This document shows positions 47,484-59,130 of a stretch of DNA of 64,000 bases, in pieces. The translations under genes were made by a program, and so were the position numbers. This DNA comes from Cunninghamia lanceolata. Taxonomy: Eukaryota; Streptophyta; Pinopsida; Cupressales; Cupressaceae. The stretch spans positions 5,978,501-6,042,500 of the forward strand of contig BSBN01001017.1 in the NCBI GenBank assembly GCA_027924645.1, read 5' to 3'. Below the pieces are notes generated by a model. It was not told where the DNA came from. It was given only the letters and a program-made list of their open reading frames with translations, and ran no database searches. Position 1 is the first letter of the stretch. Each line of letters begins with the position of its first letter.

Positions 47484-49203
47484 TGTTAGTATCATTGACT
47501 ATCTAGCCTAGGTTGCTGGTCACTTAAGTTATAACCTTGAGCCCTATACATCATGAGGTGACCAGCCCCGAGTCCTAAGATTTACCTTTTATCACCCGCC
47601 AACATCATTTATTAAGCCTTAACTCCTTCTGGGTCTGAGGGTGCCATATGGCAGTATCTTGCGAGCCCACAGACTGCCTAAGCTGATGTCACATTCCCTC
47701 TACATGGCTGTGAAATGAAGACAAGTGTAAAGTGCATCGCGACCTATGGCCACATGATTATTGATTTAGGTTGAATGGTGGAGATTGCACCAGGGTCAAA
47801 GGATGAAATGAAGGGGTGGGGTCACATCATTGAAGATTGGACGGTAGCAGAGTGTCATAGGTGAATCTTGTCTACGGGAAAGATTATGTGTGTGACTATG
47901 AGATGTTGACACGTGGAATGCTAGCACCTTCTCTTCAAGATCTTTTGAGGTGGGCCCCTATACACTGATAGCTTCTAAAATGAATGACTCATCTGTACGC
48001 TCAGTGCCACCGTGGCAATTTTACAGGGGTTTCTTCTTCATTGAGCCTTGTCTTAACTCCCTGTGAGGCCACAAAATTGCCACATATGCCAGGTCAGCAA
48101 GCCTCAACGCAAAATTAAAAGGAAATTTTTATGTAGTGGGCTATGGAACTGCCGATCTTATAACCATTTGTTCATCCAATGGCTCTGATTCAAATTCAGG
48201 GTTTTAAGCATTCCAGTGGCGCCAAAGGCATTCATTTGAGTTGGTGAACTTTGTAGGCAGGTTTCAAAGGGGATGGTGTGATTCTTCAATGCGAGGGATC
48301 TTCTGCAGCTCGATGGTAGATTATTCAGTGGTTGGTGATGACTTTTGGGTTCTCTTCTTTAATTCTCTATCTTTTCTTGCATGTGGGAAGTCATTTCTAG
48401 GGTTGCAGGTCTACCAGAGGCATGGGTTCTATCCCCATCGCCGTTTGTTCCTGACTCTACATTGATGACAGCATTGGTGAGCTTGGGTTCCATGGATCTA
48501 CCTTAGCTTCTTTGCACAGGGATTTGGTATAAAACATTGTAATCTTCAGCAAATCTAGGAGTTAGTAATTTCTAGGCTATTATGCTACCAAATTCTTTGT
48601 AGTTAGACCTCTTAGTGCAATTGCAGGATTATCAGAATTTGACTCACTGTGCCTATAGTTTGGCCTTTTTTGTCTTCTAGTTAATCCACCCATTAATGTA
48701 ATTGGCTATACTATGTCTTTTCTTGCTATAAGCTATTTTACATTGTAATAGTTTTTGGTCTTCATGATCAATATATTCACAATATTTTGCCTCTCTTATG
48801 CTCTGATTTCTGTGTTCTACTTGAATCCGTGATCTATTTTGTGAGTAAAATGTCTCCTCTATAGGTTAGGTTTTCATTCCAAAGCCTCAATTAGTTCTAT
48901 AAGTTTGTGTGAACCTTCCCTTGTGATTGAGATCATTGTCATGTCTCTTCCAGGGTTACTACTACTCATTAAATTTGGTGCATCACCTCTATTTCCATTC
49001 AGTTTCTTCCTAACCCTTTCCCTGTGCAAACATTAGCACTAGGTTTAGATAGTTTTCTCTAAGCATTAGGCTTAGAATGAGGAACTAGCCTTCTCTAGAG
49101 GTTTGATCTCAACTTGCAAGGTCCCACACCTTGAGATCATTCCCATTGTGTCATTAGAATGCTTGGACTCTCTCCAAGCTGGGTTCAATTCTATGTGATA
49201 ACA
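47484..49203 (+). repeat. 3' LTR of the gag-only element
   Basis: Starts TGTTAGTATC and ends TGATAACA, followed by TSD ATTCT. It aligns with 43,897-45,618 at roughly 90 percent identity by eye. Confidence 0.88.
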
Positions 49204-49900
49204 ATTCTATGAACAAGGATTATGATCTTAATGAGGAGGAACATGATGGAGGGGATGTAGAGGTCCTTGTAGATGTGGATGAGATATCCTAAGAGGAGGA
49301 TATCAGGTCTAGTGATCCCTCTTAGAAACCAGGGCAAGTGAGTTTTTAGAGGAGGATATGAGGCCTAGTGATCCCTCCTAGCAACTAGGTGATCCTTGTG
49401 AGTATTTTACTAATTTAATCTTTTCCTCTCATTTATTTTGATCATTTGTCATAATAGAATTAACTCTTGAATCATCATCTCTTCATTGTCTCTTTGTAGG
49501 TACGATGGATGGATGGAGGGAACTTTTTCATAATGCTTCCCTAGATGCACTACTTCTTGCTACTAGTCAATCTAGGGAGACTATTCTTGTTGATGAACAT
49601 TTTACATCCTTAGCAGGTTGTCATATAGATATCCTAGCTCCTTCTTATCACACCAGTCAGGACGTTGCTGCTTAGTGAGATAGGATTAGTGTTTTTGAGG
49701 CTAAGAATGTCTTTCTTTGAGAGATGGAAAATCTTGGGGTTTAGTGGCAGATTCAAATGGTGGGCCCATCCCATTCATGTGCTTCCAACTGGATGACTTC
49801 TTATTCTCTCAAGTCTCATAGACCTTCCAAGGTGGCAAATAGTTGAAGGAGACCTCAGAGATCTTTGAAGTTTCTGGTCTTAAGTTTTGATTTTGGCTCC

Positions 49901-51225
49901 TTGCATGGGGAGACTTGCACACTTGAGTGCACTTTTGTTTATGGACTTAGACTCTCCTGATATTTAGTATGATTATCCTATTCAAGTTTGACTTATGTTT
50001 TCTATCTTATGCCCCTTTCTTTCATCTTTTATGCACATGGATAGTTGAGGCTTCTTATTGTGAACAATAAAATGGTAATGAAATATTTTTTTATCTTTTT
50101 TTGAAACATATGAGATGCATGGATGCAAGAACACATGAAAGTATTAATTTAACACATTTTCATATTTCTATGAAATGCCACGAGTTATGAAATGAGTTAT
50201 TGATTTTTATTTTCTCTTTTGTTATGATGTATGCAAGCGGAATGAACATTGTGATTGCTCTTAAGTAAAAGTTTTGACTCAGTGGATTGTGAGTTGACTC
50301 AGCAGAGGGAGACCTACTAAACCAAGTGAGGTAGAATTTTGTGATGAACTCATGTGGGAGGGGAAGGGAGATGGAAAGTTCTTGATTTTGGCTTTGGAAA
50401 AGGCTAGATATTGATCCTCGTCTAGATAAAAATACTTTGACAAGCTTTCAATTTAGTCAAGCAACAAATTTTATTAGCACCTTCTAGATTTAGATCAAAG
50501 ATGGCCAACAAGATAGACCCAAGGTAAAGGAAAGGCTCCAGAGAAGAAGATGAACCTAAAGACAAACTCTCAGTTTTACTTAGCTAGTGTGTGTGTGCTT
50601 TGTACCTCTCTCTTTTTATTTTTTTCTGATAGATGCCACCCTCTCAGCTTTGAGCTTAGATTTATCTCCAGTCGAGAGTATGGACATCAACAATCCTCTT
50701 ATTTACTTTTTTTCTCTTTTTTGTATCTTTCTTTCTTTTCTCTCTTTTTTTTGTATTTTGTAACATTTTTTTGATTTTTTTGTGTTTTCTCCCTTTTTTA
50801 ACTTTTGTTTTTTTAAAATCTTGTTTATAATTTCTTTTTCTACACTCTTATTTTTTATTGCTTCTTACGAAGTTATGATCTCCCTAACATTTTTGACCAA
50901 GAAAGATTAGGGGTTGAGATCTACCAAGGGTTGTCACTATCCAGTCAAACTTCCATTTTGTTAAGGAGGAATGGGGAAGGTCTACTTGCAAGATTCTATT
51001 AGGTACTATAAGTTTTAGTACTATTATCAAGAGAAATTAGGACACAATCTGGAGATTTGAGCCTAAGTTACTCTTATGTAGTCTGTTTATACCTTAGATT
51101 AGATAGTGATAGAATAACAAATATTTGCAGTAAGAAATAACATCATGTAGTAAGACTATATCATACATAGGACATCACATTCATCATAAATTGTTCAAAT
51201 ATTATTCCATAATCATTATATCTTC

Positions 51226-51227
<2 letters not shown>
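49901..51227. other. 3' flank of the PMD gene, T-rich, no gene
   Basis: An AATAAA at about 50,066 could be a polyadenylation signal for the PMD gene. 50,580-50,830 is T-rich low-complexity sequence. Short ORFs here have no features. Confidence 0.4.

Positions 51228-51262
<35 letters not shown>
51228..51262. repeat. (TA)n microsatellite
   Basis: About 17 TA units. Confidence 0.95.
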
Positions 51263-51267
<5 letters not shown>

Positions 51268-51449
51268 ATCTATTACAAAAGGTAGGTCTACGTCTCTACT
51301 CTGTATAGTCTTTTCCTTAACTCCACTTACATTTTCTCTCTTACTTGCTTCCTATCTTCCTATTCTTATACATTCAAGTGTAATAGGGATGTGTCCCTTA
51401 CAAAACAAACCTATCTCTACTAGCCTTGGTCAGCAATGTGCTCTGCATT

Positions 51450-52460
51450 TCCTTTATAGTGAGTTGTGGTAGCATCTTCTTCATGCTCTGTACCCTTCCA
51501 ACATCATCCCTCCTTTTTAGACTATGTCTTATCCTCAAGACATGCAAATTCAGTTAGATGGTAGGGTGCTCTTATATATGATCTTTAGCTATTCTAGAGT
51601 GGTATCCCACTGAGTCTTAGCCTATTGCAACATTTGGATATGGCCCTGAGTTTGGATAAGTGTGGTCTCTACCTCAGCTATGCTAGTAGGGATATGTATC
51701 TGCTATGTGTTTTTCTTAGTTTCTCCTAGTATACCAGTGATATGGGTTAATCTTAGGCTTATCACCTCCCTTAGCTATTTTATTTTCCCTTTTATTTGCT
51801 CCCTTTGATCCTATAGCTATTGAAGTTGTGTGTGGATAGCCTCTATCTTTGCTAAAATCTAACCATCCATATTTTTTATAGGGTCATAGGTTCCTGCCAC
51901 TTGAAAAATATGTGCTTCCATATGATCAATTTGATCTTTAAGGCTCTTTGTAGTAGTTGGCCATTGTAAACAAAATTGATACAAAATATTCACATCATTG
52001 AAGGTCTACTACAAACTTCTGATTTGACTTTCTAGTTAAGTGTGTGCTACATCACACTTCTTTCTTGCATCATCCATATGATTCTTTGTCATTTCTACTA
52101 TCACTTTATTTTTTTATTTTTGTGGCCTAGTATTGCATTTGAGCTTGTATTCCATCTACCAATTGCTTTAATTACTATGGTGATGGTAGTGATGTATCTC
52201 TTTGTAGTTGCGACAACTTGCTCTGTATGGCAGCAATATCATCTTCCAATTGCTTCGTGCTCTCCACATGCTATTTCAATATTTCTTCCCTTGTAGTAAT
52301 ATGAAAGATGTCTCCCAATTGAAACATTTGTGTGGGGGATATGTCGCTCAAATTGATTTGTGACCCAAATAGTGGTATTTGTAGTAGTTGGGGTATTGGC
52401 GTAGGATGGATTTGATTCCGTTGCATTAGGAAATCCTTAATTGATTATGTTGTGAGGTTT
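51450..52460 (-). pseudogene. Possible decayed coiled-coil ORF
   Basis: Read on the minus strand, 52,000-51,600 gives broken helical sequence with regular hydrophobics and charged residues (for example KSLKDQIDHMEAHIFQVAG, ILAKIEAIHTQLQ, REQIKGKIK) divided by stops. It resembles the coiled-coil tail of copy A in character, though I cannot align it. Alternatively it may be chance composition. Confidence 0.3.
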
Positions 52461-52729
52461 CACAACACACCCCATTTTGCCTTAGCAAAACAGGGACCCA
52501 ACCTTTTTCTGCTTGGTTGGCTTGCTTGTTTCCCTTTGCTTTTTGGTGCTATGGTAAAAAATCAGTAGCAAATGTAAGGACCTTGAGATCTAGGTCAAAT
52601 TTTCAAAGTTGAAATTTCATCATAAACCCTGCCAAGTGAAAAAGCTTAAAGTTCCAAGCAGGATTGCTTTTTGAAGCATATTGAAATTCCTTATATTAAA
52701 GAAGTTACTCCCAATCAAAGTTTAGTCAA

Positions 52730-53480
52730 CGGGTCATAGGGATATTCATATCATCCTAATATCTGGATATTATTTTAATATCTCGATCCCCCAAAATTGT
52801 TAAGTAGAGCTCAACATCTGAACAATTACTAATGTGTAGACGTCAAAATTTAAGTCATGCTGAAAGCTAAACATTGTACACATGGACATTAGCTAAGATC
52901 CACTTATTAACTTAATATCTAGACCCTAACTTAGCGTCCATCTTCGAGCCAATATTCTAATCCTGATGATGTCATGTCATCCTGATTTTATAAAGACTCT
53001 AGATCTCGCTTACGTCACCCAGACATTAGAGTGCATGGACATCAACTTCATTAATATTTGAGCCAATATCCTGATCCCGATGATGTCATGTCATCTCAAC
53101 CTTATGAAGAACGTTAAGCCTACTTACATCATCTAGATATTAACTCATAAGGATATTAACTTTTCGAAGATCCGCACCTTATTTTAATATCCTGATCCTG
53201 ATGATGTCACTTCGCCCCAACTTAACACTAAGGATATATCTTGCTGATGTCATTTGGATATTCAACCATAGGGATATTTCACATTGTTATTGTCTTGACC
53301 TTAGTTTGATATCCCCATCTCGATGACATCAATTTATCACATTACAACGAGGGATCTTTCTCCTAGTGACGTCATCTGGACATTAGAACATATGGATATT
53401 TTGCGCTCATAATGTCCAGACCTTAACTTAATATCCATATCCTACTGTCTAACCAATGATACTACTCCACGTGTCCACAT
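52730..53480. repeat. Tandem array, unit about 114-122 bp
   Basis: The anchor ATCCTGATGATGTCA and its variants start near 52,961, 53,075, 53,196, 53,318 and 53,440 (spacings 114, 121, 122, 122). Each unit also has a second TGA(C/T)GTCA or ACGTCAC site and a GGATATT. Units are diverged. TGACGTCA is the core of plant TGA-type bZIP sites. An earlier, more eroded unit begins near 52,778. Confidence 0.75.
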
Positions 53481-54161
53481 GGACATCTTGACTTATTCTA
53501 GACAGATTTGAGACCCGATGGTGAATCTTTAGTCAACGATGGTTGACCGGACCCATATGTTGACATCATACGAATATATTTGGATGGATATATCCATATG
53601 AATATTCTAAGGGTAATATTCCCCCCATCTTGGCACACCCTTTTCACATTTAATACATGTAAAAGCCGTTGGTTTTTAAATTCAAGCTCGTGCCAATAGA
53701 CACTTGTCCCATTTTCTTGCGATTTCATCACTAGAACCCATTTTGTCCTCCCAGAAGTAATTAAAATGCCCTAATCTAGTGAATTCTCATGATTTAAATG
53801 GTAAATTGCTTTCATAATTTCACAATTGCATTCAGAGAGCTAAAATTCCTACATAGAGAGTCTGAGAATTCAACAAAGCTGCTATAGTGAACTTGCGATT
53901 GGATTTTCAATAGCACAAAGGATCATCTACATATTTCAATTTAGGTTTTGCAAACTAGGTATGTATGGATTGAGCCCTAGCTAGTTATTTCATATGAATA
54001 TTCTATGATTTTGAGCTGGAAAAGACTAAAAATGTTGGAATGAAATGAATTTAGGGTTAAATCTGGATTAAATGCATATGTTTGAATGCAATGTTTATTG
54101 ATTTCGTAGATTTAGCAATGTTAACCCTAACATTACCAGAAGCCCTAGTTAAGATGAGTCC
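53481..54161 (+). other. 5' flank of copy B
   Basis: No ORF. It lies between the tandem array and the copy B frame, so it is probably the leader or part of an LTR. No terminal repeats found. Confidence 0.35.
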
Positions 54162-57048
54162 ATGAAATTGTAGGACGAGATGTTGCAACCATGCATGGAC
54201 AAACATGATGCTGAGTTTAAATAGAGTATGTTCCCAAAGGCACACAACATACACAACAAATAGGGGTTTGCAGAAGATACCCATTCTGGTAACATAGACA
54301 TAGAGGCTTTCAGAGCTAGAATTAACATTAGAGAAGACCATCCCGTCTTGAAGAACATAGTGACATCAGGGATGTATTATGCAGCTGGTTTCCCACATGC
54401 TGTAGAATCTCTCAAACTCATAATTGAATGTGTACATAATTACAATGTTGTCACAAGGAGAGTTGAGAAATAGGGACGAGTTTATGCCGATTTGTCAGTG
54501 GATGGCATAACCGAGGCTTTTAATTTGCCAACATCCAGATGAATTATGTGCCATACATTGAGGCACTAGTGAAGGAGTATAATGGCAATCAAAAGGATTA
54601 CAAAAAGGTGATTTTTCTATGATGGAGAGATTTGGCTAATAAATCAATGGCAGTGGCTAAGATGCCCCAACATTTGTATAAATATGATTTCAACCTAAAA
54701 GTGTAGTACATGATTTTCCTACTCACCAAAATGAATGGAAAGGAGAATTGTGAAACTTTGAATGCTGGATGTTCAGGTTGATCTGGATGGTTATTGAGAA
54801 CAAGGATGGAAAGGTCTAGTGGGCTAAAATTATTAGTGATGCAATGTACAATCAAATGGTCAAATGGAGAAAAGTAAAGGATAGAGTGTTCAAAATGACC
54901 TCATATCTTGTATATGCTTGTGTAGCCAAAGGCACTTTTGATGGATTGTAGACCATAGGAAGAATGGACAGATTGCCCCATGAGAAGACTCCTTGGGAAC
55001 ATTATCCCCAGCTGGAGAGGACACAATCTATTCAGCATTACAAGATTGTGAATGATTGTTTCATTATGCATATTGTCAGGCTCTTAGAAGGAGATAAAGC
55101 CAAAAGATTTTTAGTAGGAGCCACTTAGCTGATTCATTCATATGGGTCCTAGTTCATATAGGCCAAGACCTACTCATATATCCAGATGGAAGGGTTCAGT
55201 GGAAATCCATTCATTCTACCAAGGTATCCACCAGACAAAGTGGTCCTAATATAGATGGTAAGATAACAACTCCCTACATTAGAAATGTCTAAGAGGAAAG
55301 AAGGAAAAACATATAGAAAATTTCCTATAGAAAGTAACTGGTTTATGGTAGGATCCTTGGATAATACTAAAGTAGATAAATCAAATATGAAGAACCAGAA
55401 CTTACAATGATTTCCATTGGCTAGAGATTATGATCCTTACCATAGGATCGAGAAGCATTTCAACAAGAAGTATAAACACATCATGAATCTAGAAGATTAC
55501 TAGTTGGACTGTAATGATGAGTATGAGGTGAGGAAAAGAGAATATCAGAGGCTGACTCTGAATCAGCTATGAACTATTGGATAGGTAGAGGTCCCTCCTC
55601 AGCTCAAGAAATATGATGATGATATCATGGACCCCGAATATGAAGATAACAAGATGTATAATGAGGCACTGACACCTCTGGATTGGACCCAAGGAGATGA
55701 GACCTCAATTGATGTCCTTATTGCCAAAGTAATGACAAGGACCAAAAATTGGGTAGCCAAGAAGGTTAATGAATTAAAAGAAAAAGGTGTTGTTGTCACC
55801 TATGATAAGAAAAGGAAAATGAAAGAAAGGGAAACGCTTAGGTATGATGATTTTCTAGTACATAAGAGACAGGTCCTTCAGACCAGATTAGCACAACCTA
55901 GTTCATCAGGGACTATAGGATAGCCTACAGCTGAAGGAGTTTCATTAGTATATGCACCACCCTTGCCTCCTAAGGATACACCATTGGCATTTATCCTACA
56001 TCAACTGCAGGGGAGGAGATGTTGGAAGATGAAGAACAAGGTCCAATTGGGACCATTTTAGAGAAAGGATTGGATGTCTTACAGAGAATAAATATCCCTA
56101 GATATTCTAGATATCAAGGCCCAATCATGAGGGGGCAATATCACCTCCTGTTTAGACACAAGCACATCTAGGCCCAGTTCTGAATGTTGTGAAGGAATTC
56201 CAGCATAATGTGCCTACTGAGAATATTATCAAGGTGAAATCCGAAATGACACAGCAGGCCATCAGTAAGTCCTTAGAAAAAGAAGTGAATACATCCTTTC
56301 CATTGAGTGCAACAATAGACTTAACTGAGGATGATGTAGTTAAGGATGTGACTAATCATCCTATTGAGACTTTACTTTAGCATACAAAAGTTGCAGCTGG
56401 AGGCAAGGATGCAGAAGTAAAGGATACGACTAGTGATAGGGCAGAGTCCCTATAAGTTGAAGTACAAATGGGACCCATAAATTCCCTCATTGAGATAGTC
56501 ACAAGCCCTGAGGTGATTGATTTAACATATCAACCTAAAGGTGGGGATCAAGAAGAAAATACTATCAGGAATGATCAGGAACAAGAAGATAACATCCCAA
56601 TGGATGTTGATGATACAAGTAGAGATGCCCAAACTGAAGGGGTACATCAGGATATGAATGTGAATAAAGATCAACAGAAACAATAAGATATCCTAAAGGA
56701 TAAATCTAAGAAAGAGTAGACATAAGGGCATGAAAACATCCAAGTGGAGTGAATGTAGAAGGAACAAGCCTAGGATGTGCCCATGGATGGTGTGGTTCTA
56801 GATAAACCAGTAGATACATCACTTCTAGATCAACCATTGCCAAAACAAGTAAAGGTTCATGATGATAGCAACGTTGATTAGGATAAAGATCAACAAACAA
56901 GAAATCTTGAGGTCATCCCATCACTACAGGGTCAGGATAAAAAATAGCAAGTAAATGTATAGATCCTTGTGGGTGATGGTGGAATAGATAAGAATAAAGA
57001 AATACAAGATGCTCAAATTGAGAAACCAGACCAAGAAGGGTCAAGACC
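54162..57048 (+). pseudogene. Decayed ORF copy B, homologous to copy A
   Basis: A frame from about 54,162 or 54,180 to 54,520 is open apart from stops, with NIVTSGMYYAAGFPHAVESL and ADLSVDGITEAFNLPTSR, which recalls the N-terminal domain of plant transposon-associated PMD-like proteins; I do not name it. After shifts, 54,880-55,600 continues with HEKTPWEHYPQLERTQSI and RKREYQRLTLNQL. 55,627-55,923 is open for 98 codons (YEDNKMYNEALTPLDW) and matches 104-376. 56,189-56,686 has the two IDLT motifs. The 3' end is replaced by the LTR at 57,049, so it lacks the coiled-coil tail of copy A. Confidence 0.55.
56310..56535 (+). other. SUMO-interacting-like motifs in copy B
   Basis: TIDLTEDDVV at 56,310-56,340 and VIDLTYQ at about 56,513-56,533. 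They correspond to 785-817 and 1,009-1,035 of copy A, with sequence between diverged. Confidence 0.4.
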
Positions 57049-58069
57049 TGTAGACACCCAAAATTGTCCCAACTTTGTCCATGTCTAGCACCGCCTTGTC
57101 AAAAACATTATCTTAGACATCATGTAACATTTTATCCTAAATCCCACTCTTAATCCCATTTATCCAGTAGCCAATTAATTAAATAAATTTTATTTATTTA
57201 ATTAAATCCCATTCAATCCCATCCTTATCCCACTTAGCCAATTAATTAAATAAATTTTATTTATTTAATTAATTCCACATCATATCCCAGTCATATCCTA
57301 TCCTCATCCCAATTAATTAAATAAATTTTATTTATTTAATTAATTTCCACATCATATCTTATCCCATCCTATTCATTTATCCAATTAATTAAATAAATTT
57401 TATTTATTTAATTAATATTCAACTCATATCACAACTAATTCAAATATTTTATTTGAATTAAGTCCTCATCTTTCATCACATTCCAACACTTGTCCAGTCA
57501 ATCATGTGTTACAACTTTTATCCTTCACATGCACAACTAATGGGACCTAATTTTAGTATTTATCTACACAAGCACACCTAAGCTTTATCTTCCCTTGCCA
57601 CATGTCAATTGACTACAATTTATTAATGTGCAAGGAAACCTAACTTAATCCTATCCATCCATTTCATCAAAAGCCCTAATTGATCCTAGCCATCCATTTG
57701 AATCAAGCCTTTCCTATAAAACAAGCCTCTCTTGAGATATTAGAGAAGAGATTAGGAGGGCGACATTAGAGAAGAGATTAGAGAGGAGAGGATTCAAGAT
57801 TCTTCTTCATGCAACCTCACTCTGTTGAATTTTCATCTCAAGCCATTATCCATCATCTTCAATCCATCTAGCTTGCATCTATCAACCATCAAGCATCCAT
57901 CATCTATCTCCTTATCAACATTATGCTGCGGAATCGAGCAACCAACACAACAAAGCGATCAATCAATCAAACTCATCTTGCATCTTTGAAGTTGAATTAT
58001 TTGGGTTTAGGTTATGCATTTCATTGTTTGAATCATTTCCATTTATAAATCTAAATTTTTCGATATACA
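57049..58069 (+). repeat. 5' LTR of the right-hand Tat-like element
   Basis: Starts TGTAGACACC and ends CGATATACA. Ends were set by the TG...CA rule and the primer site just after. Four near-identical 33-base palindromes lie at 57,173-57,205, 57,240-57,272, 57,311-57,343 and 57,383-57,415, and a fifth, different one at 57,434-57,456. Confidence 0.8.
57714..57721 (+). promoter_or_regulatory. LTR TATA box
   Basis: CCTATAAAACAAGCC, in the same relative place as the TATA box of the other Tat LTR. A start near 57,745 is expected. Confidence 0.7.
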
Positions 58070-58072
58070 TTC

Positions 58073-58091
58073 TGGCACGCCTGGTGGGACC
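58073..58091 (+). other. Primer-binding site
   Basis: TGGCACGCCTGGTGGGACC starts three bases after the LTR and resembles the sites at 24,898 and 45,624. Confidence 0.75.
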
Positions 58092-58369
58092 CACGTCCTT
58101 GATTAACCTCTCTTGTTTGAGTTGTTTTTATGAAGTTTAGATCTCTTGGAGCACTAATCTTTCATTTTTGCAAGCTTTTGTAGCAAAAATTTGTATTTTT
58201 CTAACCCTAGTTTGCAAAGATTTGGCTAAAAATGTATGTATATGAGCTCTTAGCCCAAATCTAACCTCACCATCACGTCCAGGAGGCCATTTCCATAAAT
58301 TTTGAGTACAAATTTAGCTAAATTTGATGAAAAATGGAGCATTTGGTGAAGAAAATAACAACCGGTCTG

Positions 58370-59130
58370 CAGAAATCCGCCTCTGGTAATTCAGGTCGCC
58401 TTTGATCAAACAGCAGTCGCCTGGGCTAAATCAGCTCACCTTTGAGCAAACAACAGTCGCTTATGGTCAAATCTGGCTCGCTTTTAAACAAACAGTGATA
58501 AGCTTTTGGTAAAATTTAGCTTGCTTTTGAACAAAAATGGATCGCATATGGTAAACTTGGTCGCATATGGTTAATATTTGCAATCTCTCACCTGAAACTT
58601 CCCAGATCACTTTTGGGCTATTATGCATCGCTTTTGGTCTTTTGTTGGTCACATATAAGCTATTACTTGTCGCTTCCATCCATTTTTGTATCGCTTATGA
58701 GCAAAAAACCACCGCTTTCTGCATATTCATGTCGCTTCTGCACTTAAATTAGCCGCCTATAGTGCTTTTGTGGATCGCTTTTATCTGAACAGACATCACC
58801 TTTGGCTTGATTTGAATCGCTTTTAGTTTGAACGTACCCACTTTTGGTATAAATGAATCACTTTCAGTCTAACAATGATCGCGTTTTGCGGAGTTAGGGT
58901 TTCTGTCGCTTATTTTTATTTTGCAGATACAGGTCGCTTGTTGACTGAAATCAATCGCTTTGGGATTTTATGCATCGCTTGTAACCCTACACCGCTTGCA
59001 TTTGGTGCTTTTCTAAATTGCATTTGATCTGTAGGGGCTCGTCTATGGTAAAACAACGGTTGCTTCTAATCAACAGTAAATCGCATTTGACAACTGTAAC
59101 TTGCTTCTGGTTGCTTTCATTGTGCATCTT
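58370..59130 (+). repeat. Leader array of TCGCTTTTGG motifs
   Basis: About 30 units, 20-35 bp apart, with core (T/G)CGC(T/C)TTTGG or TCGCATATGG, separated by unrelated sequence often holding AAACA or ATC. No ORF. It takes the same place as the GCGCAT array in the other Tat leader. Confidence 0.75.

Larger units (their letters stand above)
43803..49203 (+). mobile_element. Gag-only LTR retrotransposon
   Basis: LTRs of about 1.8 and 1.72 kb enclose only 1.87 kb. The inside has a primer-site-like TCTAGCATGCCCGGTGGGAC (45,622-45,641), a gag and a zinc knuckle, and no protease, RT or integrase. This is the plan of TR-GAG-type non-autonomous elements. Perfect TSD ATTCT. It sits inside the PMD coding sequence. 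Confidence 0.9.
42698..49900 (+). pseudogene. Plant mobile domain gene, split by an LTR element
   Basis: Coding pieces at 42,698-43,802 and 49,209-49,900 (plus). TTTTTGATAG just before GAGATGCG looks like an intron acceptor. The first piece has TYEKFWFIESLESFSSGDHI, then WDVDRNTFQFP and WTNTLYDVYCILGVPIRGD, the PMD pattern (F-x-x-P...L-x-D-V-x-x-I-L-x-x-P-I-x-G). Stops and shifts follow from about 42,903. Near 43,690-43,802 a clean frame VPITRLVCE...TIEEEINDS reaches the element; at 49,209 the same frame goes on as MNKDYDLNEEEHDGGD. TGTCTCTTTGTAG (to about 49,499) is a second acceptor-like site before TMDGWRELFH. Not functional as read. Confidence 0.7.

Noticed and set aside
51191..51472. ORF of 93 codons
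   Set aside because: Contains the (TA)n tract as alternating Ile-Tyr; low complexity.
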